Positions 31,921-46,900 of a DNA stretch of 64,000 nucleotides are shown here, one piece after another. A program made the position numbers and the translations under genes. The notes beneath the pieces are model-generated. The model ran no database searches and was not told where the DNA came from. It was given only the letters and a program-made list of their open reading frames with translations. Position 1 is the first letter of the stretch, and each line of letters starts with the position of its first letter. Source of the stretch: Liolophura sinensis (taxonomy: Eukaryota > Mollusca > Polyplacophora > Chitonida > Chitonidae); assembly GCF_032854445.1 (NCBI RefSeq), contig NC_088295.1:44253385-44317384 (forward strand), written 5' to 3'.

Positions 31921-34900
31921 GCCGCAAGACGACATTAAGGTATGCCGACAGTATAGGCTTTGCGAATATGTGTGTGAGCGGAAGGCTATAGTCTGGCCAG
32001 CCGCGTGCTAATTCGCACATACATACAAACATCACCCTCCGGAGAGCATTTTGCCCGGTGCTAATATATACACAACTATATAGCCTATTGGAACACAGAG
32101 ACAGCTCCTACTGTGTGTGGCACTAAATCTGACGGTATTGTCTCAGCGGCGAGGTGTTATACCGCTTTAATTATGCATGAGATAGGAGTGAATTAATTGA
32201 ATTATTTACAGAAAACCACGATGCTTTGCATCCTGAAGCATGGCGTTTTCCTTTGAACTTGCTGATGTGAGGATCAGTTCGTAACGTGGTGATGTAACAG
32301 TTTTGATGCTGTATTGAATTACAGTCATTTCTATTTTTCTGAAAGAAAACTGACACTTTGTCATGTAAGCTTACAAAACAAATTGTTTTATGCAACGATG
32401 TGCCAGCACATCACTACATTGTAAAGCAACTCCTATTATTGCTTTTGTACATTCATATATGTATAGATTTTTTTCTTTTCTTGACTGCCTGATGTGAAAT
32501 ATGATTAACGGGTTTTGATTGATGGATAATAGTAAAGGGAAAATGGAAATTTTTACTGTTTAGTTGATGGGAATAGAGAATTCCGTGGATTGAAAGCTTT
32601 TTCCTTTGCAAATCAGGCCAGCCTTGAAAAAAAATTTTTTGGGGCGTAACCTGACCCAGTCAGAAAAAATAGGCTAGGTTGGTAGGAAATTTTTGTTTAT
32701 TTTATTATTTTTCTGACTAATAAAAAATACAGGGATTTTAAAAGGATTTTAGAGGTATGATCCCTCCCCCCCCCCCCCTCCAAAAAAAGAAAAAGTTAGG
32801 GTAGGGCCCTTTTTTGGAGGGTTAGTCAGATTATGTTGAAGGAACATATTTTTGATGGTGGCTGTACAGGTATGTTAGTATTGTTGTAGTACTGACATCT
32901 TAAACCCTACATATGAAGAAACACAGATTCGATCAGTGGTGGTTTAAGGACAAGGATAAGGTGGGATGAAGAAAGGAGGGGTGAGGGATGTAGTTGTAAG
33001 GTAGGGGGAATGAGAGATGGATGAGGGTGGAGATGTACTTAAAAAGGAATGGGCGATGGATGATGGGATGTAGTCAAAAGGAGTGGGAGATGGAGGGTTG
33101 TGATGTAGGGATAAAGGGTGATGGATAGTTGAGTTAGGGGTGAGAGATAAAAGGGTGGCTTGTTGGAGATGGTTGGGCATAGAGGGTGGAGGTAGAGTTA
33201 TGAGGGTGTGGATCTAAGGATAATGGGTGGGGGATGAAGGGGTTAGTAGCTGATTGCAGATGAAGGGATGTGGGGAAAGGGAGAGACTGGTGAGGGGTGG
33301 GGGATGAAGGAATGAGGGGTGAGACAGAGAATGTATATACAAAGGAAAAAGAGACTAAAGATGAAGCTCATGGTCTAAGAATGTGCAAGATGTAGGAAAT
33401 GTTTTGCTTGATGCCAGAGAAGAGGCACCATTCAAAGCGTTGATGTGATCAGATAATCTGTAAAGCCTACAGAGGCATCAGGTTTACATGAGAGACAATG
33501 ATGGATAGAGCAGGACTTTATTGAGCTGTCATCAATACACTGTGACAATAGTTCCTTTGCTCTCTGTTTAGGTGTTGGGCAAGGTTTGAAATTATTGCAT
33601 CTCTAAGACCAGCCATACATGTGCCCCCTAAAAAACACAATCCAGTTTAGTGAGACAGCATTTTAACAATTAATAAATTTAGGAAATCTAGATGAAATAA
33701 TGTTTTTTAGAACTTTTCATTTATTTGCTAAGAATTTCTTGAAATGAAGTTGTGAAATGGAATATTATAATTAAGGTGATGTTATGATTATGAACGGATG
33801 AATTCTTGAGATATTCTGGGTCTAAGAATAATTGAGCGGTTACCCTTCAGACTGTTGCCAGTCTGCCTGATCTGAGGGAATAGTATTAACCACAGGGGAA
33901 TATTTGGTTAACATGTCATTGTTGCCATATTTTCTTAACCTTATATTTCCTCCAATGCTCTACATTCTAATGAGCTTTTAGAACAATACTGTGTTTCTCC
34001 ATTTAATTGATGCATGTTTATAATATGATAATGCACTAATTAGAAATACATTTCCTTATCCATGATGTTGTTTTTCTATGTTAAATTTCATCTAAATTCC
34101 TCCTATAGATTTATGAGCATATCTGATTTAACTTCATATTGAAACTTGGGATTTGATCAAGTCACTTTTTATGCAGCATTTAATGCCTGTCTCATTGTGA
34201 CAAAGCTTTCAAAATGAGATTTAGAAAAACCTGATCATTCTGGTCTCTTCATTTAATTGATAAGATGTCCACAGAAAAATTGAAGTGAGATTATAATGAT
34301 CAGATTTCATGAGTTGTGAAATTAAACAGAGCTGTAATTGTGGAACCACTGAACCTCACAGTGTAACTGACATACCACTGCACCCCACTGTTACCTGACA
34401 TACCACTGCACCCCACTGTGTACCTGACATACCACTGCACCCCACTGTGTACCTGACATACCACTGCACCCCACTGTTACCTGACATACCACTGCACCCC
34501 ACTGTGTACCTGACATACCACTGCACCCCACTGTGTACCTGACATACCACTGCACCCCACTGTGTACCTGACATACCACTGCACCCCACTGTGTACCTGA
34601 TATACCACTGCAACCCACTGTTACCTGACATACCACTGCACCCCACTGTGTACCTGATATACCACTGCACTCCACTGTGTACCTGACATACCACTGCACC
34701 TCACTGTTACCTGACATACCACTGCAACCCACTATGTACCTGACATGCAACTGCACCTCATGGTTCACCTGGCATACACCTGCACCTCACTGTTACCTGA
34801 CATACCACTGCACTCCACTGTGTGCCTAACATGCAACTGCACCTCACTGTGTACCTGACATACCACTGCACCCCACTGTGTACCTGACATTCAACTGCAC

Positions 34901-37900
34901 CTCATTGTACACCTGGCATACAACTGCACCTCACGGTGTACCTGACACGAAACTGCACCTCATTGTGCACCTGGCATACAATTACACCTCACTGTTACCT
35001 GACATACCACTGCGTGACACTGTGTACCTGACATACCACTGCATCTCACTGTTACCTGACATACCACTGCATCTCAGTGTTACCTGACATGCAACTGCAC
35101 CCCACTGTGTGCCTGACATGCAACTGCACCTCACTGTGCATGTGGCATACAACTGCACCTCACAGTGTACTTGACACACCACTGCACCTCACAGTGCCCC
35201 TGACATACAACTGCACCCCACTGTGTGCCTGATATGCAACTGCACCTAACTGTGTACCTGACATACCACAGCACCTCACTTTTACCTGACATACCACTGC
35301 ACCTCACTTTGCACCTGACTTACCACTGCACCTCATCACTCATCTGGCATATTTCGACACTCACTGTTTACCTGACATACCATCACACCTCACTGTGTAC
35401 CTGACACTTCACTGCACCTCAATGAGTACCTGACATACCACTGCATCTCAATGTGTACCTGGCATATCACTGCACCTCACTGTGCATCTGACATACCACT
35501 GCACCCCACTGTGCGCTTGACCTACATATGTGAGTGAGTGATTGATTGAGTGTTTGGGGTTTAACATTGCACGTAACATATGATGACGGAGCCCTTACAG
35601 TGCATGTAATGTGCCTCCTTGTTGCAGGACAGATTTCCACTGCTCTTAATCTAGTGCTGCTTCACTGAGATGACTTACCAAAGGCAAGTAAGCTGCCCCA
35701 CCCAAGCCATTATACTGATAGGGGTCAACCTGTTGTAGCACTATCCCCTTAATGCTGAATGCCAAGATCTACCGCCTTGCGAAGCGGACGCTCTACCAAC
35801 TGTGCTATCGGGGCTGGTACCCACATATGTACCACTGCACATCACCAGTTACCTGACACACCTCTGCACCTAACTGTGTACCTGATACACCACTACACCT
35901 CACTGTGTACCTGACACACCACTGTACATCACTGTGCATCTGACATTATGTACCCACATATGTACCACTGCACATCACCAGTTACCTGACACACCTCTGC
36001 TTATCACCAGTTACCTGACACACCTCTGGACATCACCAGTTACATGATGCACCACTGGATCTCACCAGTTACATGACACACCTCTGCTCATCACCAGTTA
36101 CCTGACACACCTCTGCACCTCACCAGTTACATGACTCACCTGTGCTCATCACCAGTTACCAGAGAATACTGGAAAACAGATCTTAACATTTTCCAAGATA
36201 TAATATGGCCGAAATTATTCAAGCTCGTAAAACAGGTATCATCATGGGTAGCTTTAATCCTCCTTTGTTTCCTGCAGTGTCGCTAATCCTCGTAATCTGG
36301 ATCAGAGATTAAAACAATGGGGGATAGATAACATTACGCAAGAATATTACTTTCGCACCTACCATGAGCAGTACTTAAGCACTTCTAAGTACCTGGCAAA
36401 GCGACACACCTCTGCACATCACCAGTTACCTGACATACCTCTGCACATCATCAGTTACCTGACACACCACTGCACATCACCTTTTACCTGAAACACCTCT
36501 GCACATTACAAGCTATCTGACACACCTCTGCACATCACCAGTTACCTGACACACCACTGCACATCACCAGTCACCTGACACACCTCTTCACCTCACAAGT
36601 TACCTGACACACCTCTGCACGTTACAAGCTATCTGAAACACCTCTGCACATCACCAGGTACCTGACACACCTCTGCACATCACCAGTTACCTGACATACC
36701 TCTGCACATCACCAAGTACTTGACACACCTCTGCACATCACCACTTACCTGACACGCCATTGCACATCACCAGTTACCTGACACACCACTGCACATCACC
36801 AGTTATGTGACACACCTCTGCACATCACCAGTTACCTGACACACCTCTGCACATCACCAGTTACCTGACACACTTCTGCACATCACCAGGTACCTGACAC
36901 ACCTCTGCACACTGCAAGCTATCTGACACACCTCTGCACATCACCAGGTACCTGACACACCTCTGCACATCACCAAGTACTTGACACACCTCTGCACATC
37001 ACCAGTTACATGACACACCTCTGCCCATCTACCACGAGCATTACTTAAGACATCTCTGATCATCATCAGTTACGTGACACAGCTGTGCACATCACCAGTT
37101 ACCTGACACACTTCTGCACATCACCAGGTACCTGACACACCTCTGTACACTGCAAGCTATCTGACACACCTCTGCACATCACCAGACACCTGACACATCT
37201 CTGCACATCACCAGGTATATGTACCTGACACACCTCTGCAAATCACCACTTACGTGACACACCTCTGCACATCACCAGTTATGTGACACACCTCTGCACA
37301 TCACCAGTTTCCTGACACACCTAAACACATTACCAGTTACCTGACACAGCTGTGCACATCACCAGGCACCTGACACACCTCTGCACATCAGCAGGTACCT
37401 GACACACCATTGCACATCACCAGTTACCTGACACACCTCTGCACATCACCAGTTACCTGACACCCCTCTGCACATCACCAGTTGCCTGACACACCACTGC
37501 AAATCACCAGTTACCTGACACAACTCTGCACATCACCAGTTACATGACACGCATCTGCACATCACCAGTTACTGGACACGCCTCTGTACATCACAAGTTA
37601 CCTGACATATCTTTGCACATCACCAGTTATGTGACACACCTGTGCACATCACTAGTTACCTGTTACCTGAAACACCTCTGCACATCATCAGGTACTTGAC
37701 ACACCTTACCAGTTATGTGACACACCTCTGCACATCACCAGGCACCTGACACACCTCTGAACATCACCAGGTACCTGACACACCTCTGCACATCACCAGG
37801 TACCTGACACACCTCTGCACCTAACTGTGTACCTGATACACCACTACACCTCACTGTGTACCTGACACACCACTGTACATCACTGTGCATCTGACATTCC

Positions 37901-40900
37901 ACTGCACCTCATTTGTGCTTGACATACAACTGCACCCCACTGTGTACCCTGCACCCCACTGTGTACCTGAGACACCTCTGCACATCACCAGTTACATGAC
38001 ACACCTTTGCGGATCTCCAGGTAACTGACATCTCTGCACCTCACCAGGTATTTATAAACAAAGTTTCCCACTTTACCAGGTGCCTGCAGGTAAAGCATTA
38101 GCCAGTCCATTGAGAATTGGATTAAACCACGCATTACATTTAATTTTACAGTCAAGGGATTAACATCTGAAGCCAAATCACTAATTCCAGAGATAGGTAT
38201 TTCCATCCCTATCTCGAGTGAAATGAATATTTATACCAGTCAGACAAATATGACTTTCTTCAGTGACATTTAAATGGTGATGGGCGATTAAGTGAACAAA
38301 TTACTTATCCATGAATAAACCAAAAAGTTGTCATCCATGGATGTAATTTATGAACTTAAATAAATACATTTTCAAACATACAGTGTACAAGAAAAATATA
38401 GATGACATAAAAAAAAAAAATTGAAATGGATGGTTTTGTTGCATGAAAAGTTTTTAATTTTTTTTAGGTCAGCCAGAGTTGTTTGTCACAGGTATACAGA
38501 GGTAGCAATAAGGGTTCTGAAACTGACGCCTTTACTTTGTTTACTCTGTGTAAAGGGGCGGTGTCATGTTTTATTTGATATAGAATGTACAGATGTAATT
38601 TGATAGCTGCTCCTATCAGGTTTTAAGCTTTTTACAGGGTCACAGAAGAGTGGTGCATTAGTCTTAGTTTCAAGATGGAAGAGAAAGTTTACAGGAGGAA
38701 AATTTCTATGGTGTTAGTTTACGGGGCAGGTGTGGGCTTGAGCTACAGCTTAAAAATGTACAGCACTACATAATGTATTTGAATATACATACACAGGTGT
38801 ACTCCATAATATATGTCTCTGTTTATTGTTACAGCATAATTATGTAACATGTGCATGTGCTTATGCATATTAATGAATGATTATGGCTTAATACCACATC
38901 GGCAGTATTTCAACCATATCGTGGGGACTTGTACATATGCATATCTTTTATTATATGTCTACATGTGTAGTATAATTGAGTGTATAATTGACATGCAGGT
39001 GAGATAGTGTTAGTATACTGCAGTCTTATGTATTGTAAGGTATGTGTATATGCATATTTTTCAGTATTATACATGGGAAAGGTGTTAAAGCGCAATCTAA
39101 ACATAAAATATAGCTGATATAAATAAGTATGAAGTGCCATGCATGCTGTTCAGAAATGGATGACTTAAATCCTTGAATGTAAATATTTTGAAAATAACAT
39201 TTATATCATTTTGTTTGAAAGTGTGAATTAAAACATATATTTTCAAGAAGTATACATGTACGTTTTTTTCCTCAACTTTAATTTACCATACATTGTCTCA
39301 AAAATGACACAGTGGGTTCTTTTATAACATTCACTGTCACAAACCGCGGGAACAAAATTTCAGTCTGCTGGCATGTTACCTGACAGTTTGAACTCTTTCA
39401 CTGAGTGGTTGATTTATGGCTTAAGGTCATGTCCTTTCATGGTGTATTGCTTGTTTAAGCTTAATTGTCTAATTTCTAAAGTGAATGTCAAGAAGAATTT
39501 ATGCTTCTGTAAAGATACTGTGATGACAGTGTCATGTATTATATTGTTAACACACACAGATGTACATCTGGAGGTCACATAACAATATGTGTCAAACGTC
39601 AGTGGTCATAGTATTGTGGTTTGTCTCCCCTGGTTGAAAAAATGTTCCAGAATTTATTTTTTGAAGAAATTCAATGAAAATTTAACCACTAAAATCTTTA
39701 TTAAATTTTACAATTCTTTATTGAGACATACTGAGCATACTCCAGCAAGTATTGATGGGGTGACCATTATCACATATAAGCAGGAACACAGAAGACTATA
39801 TTTGCATATATTTAATATGCTACAGGGTTTGAGTTAGAGCTGCAGGTAATTAATACAAATCTTAAAGTTATACCCTTCACAGGTTTCACTGCATTCTGTT
39901 CAAGCACTTTAAATTGTGCAGCACTCTTGTGATCAAATTATAAACATTCACAACATCCTGGAAGGCATCACAGCTACTGGTATACATGTGTCATGTATAT
40001 GGACTACACATGTCATGCTAGGTTTCAAACGCCTAATATGAATTTTCATCGCTTATCTCTAATTCGTCTTGTTTTTCAAATGAGCCATTACAAACTTGTC
40101 CTGTCCCAAACTGATATACATGCATATTTCAAAGGGTTGAAGATTTTAGGTAGAGGGTATATATGTGGCATGTATAGGATATATATATATATATATTAGG
40201 CTGAGAGTTTCCTGTGTAATGGTAGTATTGGGGTCACAGTGTCTGTCAGTGGTGGAGGGTTAAGGGTATGGTACCACACTCTCTGGGACATATGCTTAGA
40301 CTTCAGCTTCTCTCAAGGGCTTATGTTACACTGATCAAATTTCCCACTCTCACTAGTCTGTTTATGCTACTGGCACACAAACTCTAGCAATGCTGTACAC
40401 CAGGCAAACCTCACACTCTATACAGCAGTATTACAGTACACTCAGCACAGCATACACTGCTTGATTGACAACCTCTTAAGAATCAAATATCATTACCTTC
40501 AACTGTATTAAACAATTTGGAAAATTGGATAAGCATAAATGAACGGTGATATGTCTGTATGACAAGAGATTCTTGAACTGTTTGGCACCAAGACCGTGCT
40601 CTGCATTCAGATGGTAGGAGAACTCACAATAATGAATTATGACCAGGGCATGATAAAAGTATAAGGATATATATGGAGGCCACTGGAAATCCCATCCCAG
40701 GTATATATCATTGATTCTGGAACTCCCATCCCAGGTATATATCATTGCCTCTGGAAATCTCATCCCAGGTATATATCATTGCCACTGGAACTCTCATCCC
40801 AGGTATATATCATTGCCTCAGGAAATCTCATCCCAGGTATATATCATTGCCACTGGAAGCCTCATCCCAGGTATATATCATTGCCTCTGGAAATCCCATC

Positions 40901-43900
40901 CCAGGTATATATCATTGCAATTGGAAATTCCATCCCATATATTTATCATTGCAATTGGAAATTCCATCCCATATATTTATCATTGCAATTGGAAATTCCA
41001 TCCCATATATTTATCATTGCAATTGGAAATTCCATCCCATATATTTATCATTGCAATTGGAAATTCCATCCCATATATTTATCATTGCAATTGGAAATTC
41101 CATCCCAGATATTTATCATTGCCATTGGAAATCCTACTTCATGTATATATCATTGCAATAGAAATTGGAAATTCTACACTAAAAATGTAGCATAGGTAAT
41201 CCTCTTTTAGATCTGTGATTATAGGATAATGTGAATTTTACTTTTAATGTAAGCTTATTTCACCTGACTTATAAAAGATTTATTATATAATTATAAAAGA
41301 AAGCAGATTTCACTCATAGGTTATGTTTTCCAAGTTTATATGGGATATGTATTTCCTGTTTTTATCAGGTATGATTTAATAGCTAATTCAGCTATTCAGC
41401 CACCCAGGTATGAAAGATGGGTAAAGCCTTTCTTAGATATGATGCAAGAAATTTTACCCAGTTCACAGAACTCAGTCTATCATGCTCATATTGTAGACAG
41501 ATCAGAGACATCTGATCTTTACTGAATAGAAAATCATCACAATGTTGTATATGTAAAAATGAATGTGTGCTCTTACAGCTGAGCATGGGCAGTTTGAAAA
41601 GGCATTATATTTCCACAAGTAATATGCCTTACATTGCGCACTCTGAAAACAGTGGATCCTGTCAATTTCAGGACTTTATGAATATCTCCAGCAATTATAA
41701 ATGGTTATTAAAATTTAGCCACACTCCTTGAGATTCGAGAGAGATGTACAAGTGTGACATAATCAGGGCTGATTGAGTGATAATGGAGATAGAAGATTCT
41801 GTGTTAAATGTGCTGTACTGGTTACTGTCCATAAGTTATCAAAATCATTATTTTGATGTTTTCACATTTATATTTTCTGAGTTAAAGTAAGACGCACTGA
41901 ATGTAGTTATAATCTCGATGGAGTTTTTAATCTGTACTCCAAATCAAAGTCTACATGTATATGGGGGCAATCAGGTTTATATATGAGAGACACATCTGCA
42001 GCTTGCCAGACACCAAACCACCATCCTGATGTAAGGCCACAGCCTGCTTAGCAAGAGCTGGATTTGAACCAGTGACTTATGGTTTATGAGCTAGTGAAGT
42101 GAAGTGAGGCCAGCTGTCTATGCCATGACCCCAAAGGCAAGCAAATCATTGGGTCTATATACAGTGATTCATCAACATCTTGTTTAGCATGTGTAGATAT
42201 AATTATTAATGATTTTGCTTATGTAATGGAGGTCACTTTTTTGAGTGGAGGAAACCGAAATCCCCAGGGTAAACCACCAGCTGTTAGCAAGGTACTGGTG
42301 CACTTTCCCATATGTGACACACAGATATGCTCTGCAGAGTGGCCTATTGGTGGAAGACAAGTGGCTTTTAAAGGCATTAGATTATATAGAAGACCTCAGG
42401 AGTGTCACTGAGTCCAGTTGCTCAAGGCAGGTGGAGCCCGGGCTGGCCACCAGGTGACACCCCAATTGTTGATAAGAAACCGCAAGGCCAAACTCGAGTC
42501 CAAAAGTTGAGACAATATCAAAAAATATTGGAGAAGGTTTACCTTATTAGACAAGTAATAATTTTTATTAGACAATGACCGCACTTCACAATTAGCTTAA
42601 CCTGTCATCAGTTTGCTGCCACAGTAGCAGGAATAAAACACGAGCAAACGTCATTCTTCCATCGCGATCGTCATTTCATAGAAACAACAGAAACAGCCAA
42701 GTTTAATGACAGTGTGTATTTAGGCTACACATATTCAGAGTCTCGGATTAAGAGGATTTGCTCATTTATTTTTAGTGGATGGAGCATAGTGATTTCATAC
42801 ATTGAACATATAAGTAAACTGGGCACACATACGTAACTTGTCAGCGGCCGCTGAACGAAGTGAGCATGAATCAAAGGGAGTAACTCGTGTATTTAATTGT
42901 CACAGCAGCTGGAAATACGCTTTCAGTTTAGCAGAGCAGAATCCAAAATAATTATGCTGTCAGCTTTTGCGTACCATTAGAGAAACGTTTAAACATTACG
43001 AAATGATCAGTCAACAATGAGAATAAACAAGGAGATAATAATTATGGGAATTCTAAAACCACTCTTTTCAAAATTTCTGAATTAATTAAATTTTAAAAAA
43101 TGCAAATTGGATTAAATGTTCTGTCAATACATCAGACAAGATACTCTTAAAAGGTCTCCTCCCAATGGATATATTTCTGATGGGCTACTTTGCACCACCT
43201 TACGTGCATTTGTTAAAATCTGAAATCCTGGACAACTGAAGATAATCTTGGTTTCCAATGTGAACATGTGAACAACCTCCATTGTGAATGAAGCGTGTTG
43301 GTCAGTTTTATACCATATCATGACTACAAAACTACTGGGCACGTTTAATGCAAATTAGAGACAATTTTGTAAAATCGACTAGACGCCAGCCTCAAGCTGC
43401 TGGAGGAGCGCTTATTTAAACCAAACTCCCACAAACAGTAGGCGTGGAGGAATTGACAGTTCCCTGTCCAAGGCCAGGATTGAATCCTCTTGTTTCATAG
43501 CAATTGAAAGAATGTCATCATGATTTCCCGTGATGGATACATGAAGGTACATGTAAATTGTAAGTCAGCTTGGTTGCTTAATTGTACGTGTCATTCATTG
43601 CAAAAATTGGAGACAGGTGAAACTGGAAAAGGCCTTCCAGTTTGCGGCGTGCTGCCACACTCCAACACCTCTGCACACGCAAAATCTGGGTGTGCTAATA
43701 TCACCCACCTGCTTAAAAGTTTAACGAAGACCTGACTTATAAACTGCGTCTAAATATGGTGTCAAGTATGTGGAGTAATGAGAGTAAGGTATAGGTTTGG
43801 CCACGGCTGTTGATCATGTTACATGTATGTGGTGGCGAATGCTGTGCATGGGTGATGCAGCTGCTGATGCATGGTTTCATGGTGGTCTGTCGTACGGGGA

Positions 43901-46900
43901 ATATAACAATGGCCAATTTATCTAGAAGGGATACCAATACGTGCGTGTAAAGAGACTATGGTTTATAGCTGTGTATTCCAAGTATCATTGATTTATGAGG
44001 ACTGGCAACAGCAGACTTCGCCGTCTTGCACACTGATGCTTTGTGTTCTCCTATGACACCACAATGTACTCTGTCTTCTTAAGTGTGACAAAGTGTAAGC
44101 ACAAAATACAGTGCATTGTAAGGGGTATATATGAGATCATTCCATAATGTGTAGATTGCATTTTTTAATTGATGTAGCCTCAAGGTCAAAATTGAATAAA
44201 TCGGACTTTTTATAGGTAAATGTATTTAAAAAACAAAGGTTTTCAGGGCCTCTGTGTCATGCAAGGTTCCAAGCTCAGAAAATTGCATGCCTAAGATGGT
44301 ATTTTTTGCGAACATGGAGTAATTCTCAAAGAAAAAAATAGTATTGTGTTGCTTTGCAAAACCGGGCCTATAACTGAAAAAAGTTTTTACTTTCAAGGAT
44401 TAATTCAAACCTTGAGAGTTTGGGTGCCATCAAAAACTTTGGGCCCAAAGTGATACAGTATTAACTATTGTGCTACTACATGTATATTTCAGTATAAAGA
44501 TATGCATAGTTTCCCTTTAGGCTGAGCTGCTAGGAATATGAACAGACCCGATACGTATAACGTGAAGCTGACAATTTAATTGTGTCATCTTACATGCAGT
44601 ACTGGGAATAGTGATTAGGGGTAAAATCATTGTGAAATAAAATCTATTGAAATTTATTTATTTGATTATTTTTCTATCACCCAACACTATTATTTTTCAC
44701 CAATGTGGTAGAAGTCAGTATTAATGATGGAGGAAACTTGAGGGCGTGGGATACGTACATGTATCACGCACTGATCTATGGCTAGTCATGGATGAACTTT
44801 CACATAAGAGTGATCAAACTGATAAGTACAGGGAGAGTCTAGAAACTCCCTGTGCAAGGCTTGGGTTTGAACTCTCAGCCTGTGTGTCAGCAGGTAAAAG
44901 TCATCTACTTTGCCCATATGCTTGTAAGAGACATCACTTTTAAGTCAAACTTCTTACCATTCTTCTGTCTGTATGTATTTTTTAACTGGTGGGTTAGATG
45001 GCTTTAATTTAACATATGGATTATGGCCAACATTAAACTGCTGAAACTTTGTAGTTTTAACATGTTTGAATGGCATTTGTAGTCTTCCGCCCTGAGAAAG
45101 AATGACATGATTTGCACATCAGGTGTTCATTTGAAGTTCACAAAAAGTTATCAATGTCTGTGGTTCATATATGTTAGGTGCAGGGCAAGTGAAGCCTGCT
45201 CTTTCCTGTATGAATGTAGAGAGAGGACAAATGAATCTTTGTTCTTTGGGTGTGAATGTAGAGGTATTTTAGCAGACACTTGAATCAATCCTCAGCCCAC
45301 AGAGGGCCCAGTGCATTGTAGTTGAAGTAGGTCTAAGGCATACATTGAATGCTGCAATGGCCGGCTTCTGCATCAAGAAGCTTGCTTTTTACCAGACTAC
45401 CAGCTGTCAGGGTGTCAAGTTTCAGCAGACCCACTTCATCAGGCAAATTATTAAAACTGGTAATCGGAGAGTAGAAAAACACCCCATATCACACAGACTG
45501 GGTTCATGACTAACTAATAATGGCATCCAAAGGGTGAAACCTGAAACGCTTCCAGCCTGGTGTAACCTAGCACAGAAAGGAAACCTTAGCTCTGGGTTCA
45601 CTGCCTTCTCAGAATATCTTCAATACAGCCTCAGCGGATGTTCATCGGGAATATATATTACATAGGGTACATGATGTATATATGTAGTAGGTACATGCAT
45701 AACACTGTTTGGGGAGCTTAGACGGAATTGTGGTACATGGACCGCATTCTTTTAATCATGTTCAGAGATATAATTATCATATACTAGCTCAATTTCTTAT
45801 GATTATAGGTTTACTTGAAATCAGTAGAGAGGACTGGTTTTGAGAGCTCAAAAGAAAACTGTATAAACATACATATTGTATATATGTAATATATATATAG
45901 CAAATTTTGTACATAAATCTTAAACAATGCAGAGATCACTAGGGGTCATGGTGATGAGGCAGGAAGTGATGTGAGAAAACACAAAAACTCGACATTTGTT
46001 TCTAATGACACTCTATACACATACAACTTCTTTATCTAATGTGTACACAGCATAATTCTAACCAACAGGTGGAATAATTTTATTGCTGAATGATGATTGA
46101 ACAGTTCTGCATGAGGACACCAGTGGTGAGGCTTAGCCTGAAGAAGCCTAGGTGCGTCTCACTGGCTCCAAAGATCAAGCTTGTCTTGTGGTGGCAGTGA
46201 TGTAAAGTGTAGGGAGCGGCACACGCATTGTGAGGAATATTGCCCTAAGTTGGTCAGGTCATTAGGACTCATTGTATCTCCTTTGTGGGAAAAACTGTGT
46301 TATCAAATTCTTACACTCTGGTAATTGGGAAAAAAAGCAAGCAACTTTGAATCTCATGAAAGTTTATGTTAGGTTATCAAATGATTGGCAGCTGTTTTGA
46401 TGCCAGTCAGCTGTTAACAGTAACATTTTTCCAACAACCTTTGATATAATTTGTATATGGCCTGCTTTTATCTTATTTGTGGAACATGTCAAATAACAGT
46501 TACCAAATGTAAGCATTGGACTATATACGCTTCATATGGTCTAACTTAAAAAAATATCTTTTTTGGGCATAAGCTGATCCTCTTTTAAAAACATAATGTG
46601 GGTGTGTAGGGACTTTTAGTTATCCTGGACAAGGGGTATAGGGATTTTTTTTCAAAAATTTACATGGAGAGAAAAATTAAAAAAAAAAAAACGGAATCAA
46701 AATCTCAGTAAAACTTTATTGTAACTTAATTAGAACAACTGATTGTAGTTGGTATAAAAATAACTGCCAGGTCAGTTGACGTACATGTTTTTGAAGCACA
46801 CCTTATTTCGACCATAAGTACTTCTACACATATTTTATGACATAGCATGAATTAGTTTCACTCCAACTTGTTATCCACACAACTTTTCAGATATCATTAA

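Noticed and set aside
34356-35182. Overlapping minus-strand open frames of up to 125 codons through the 29-bp array
   Set aside because: All frames cycle through the same repeated peptides because the unit is stop-free; no start context, splicing or homology supports coding.
34361-38060. CRISPR-like regular repeats
   Set aside because: Units are contiguous with no unique spacers, in a eukaryotic intron; it is a minisatellite.
40711-41195. Three overlapping plus-strand frames of 138-159 codons
   Set aside because: Products of the stop-free 34-bp repeat in all three frames; not genes.
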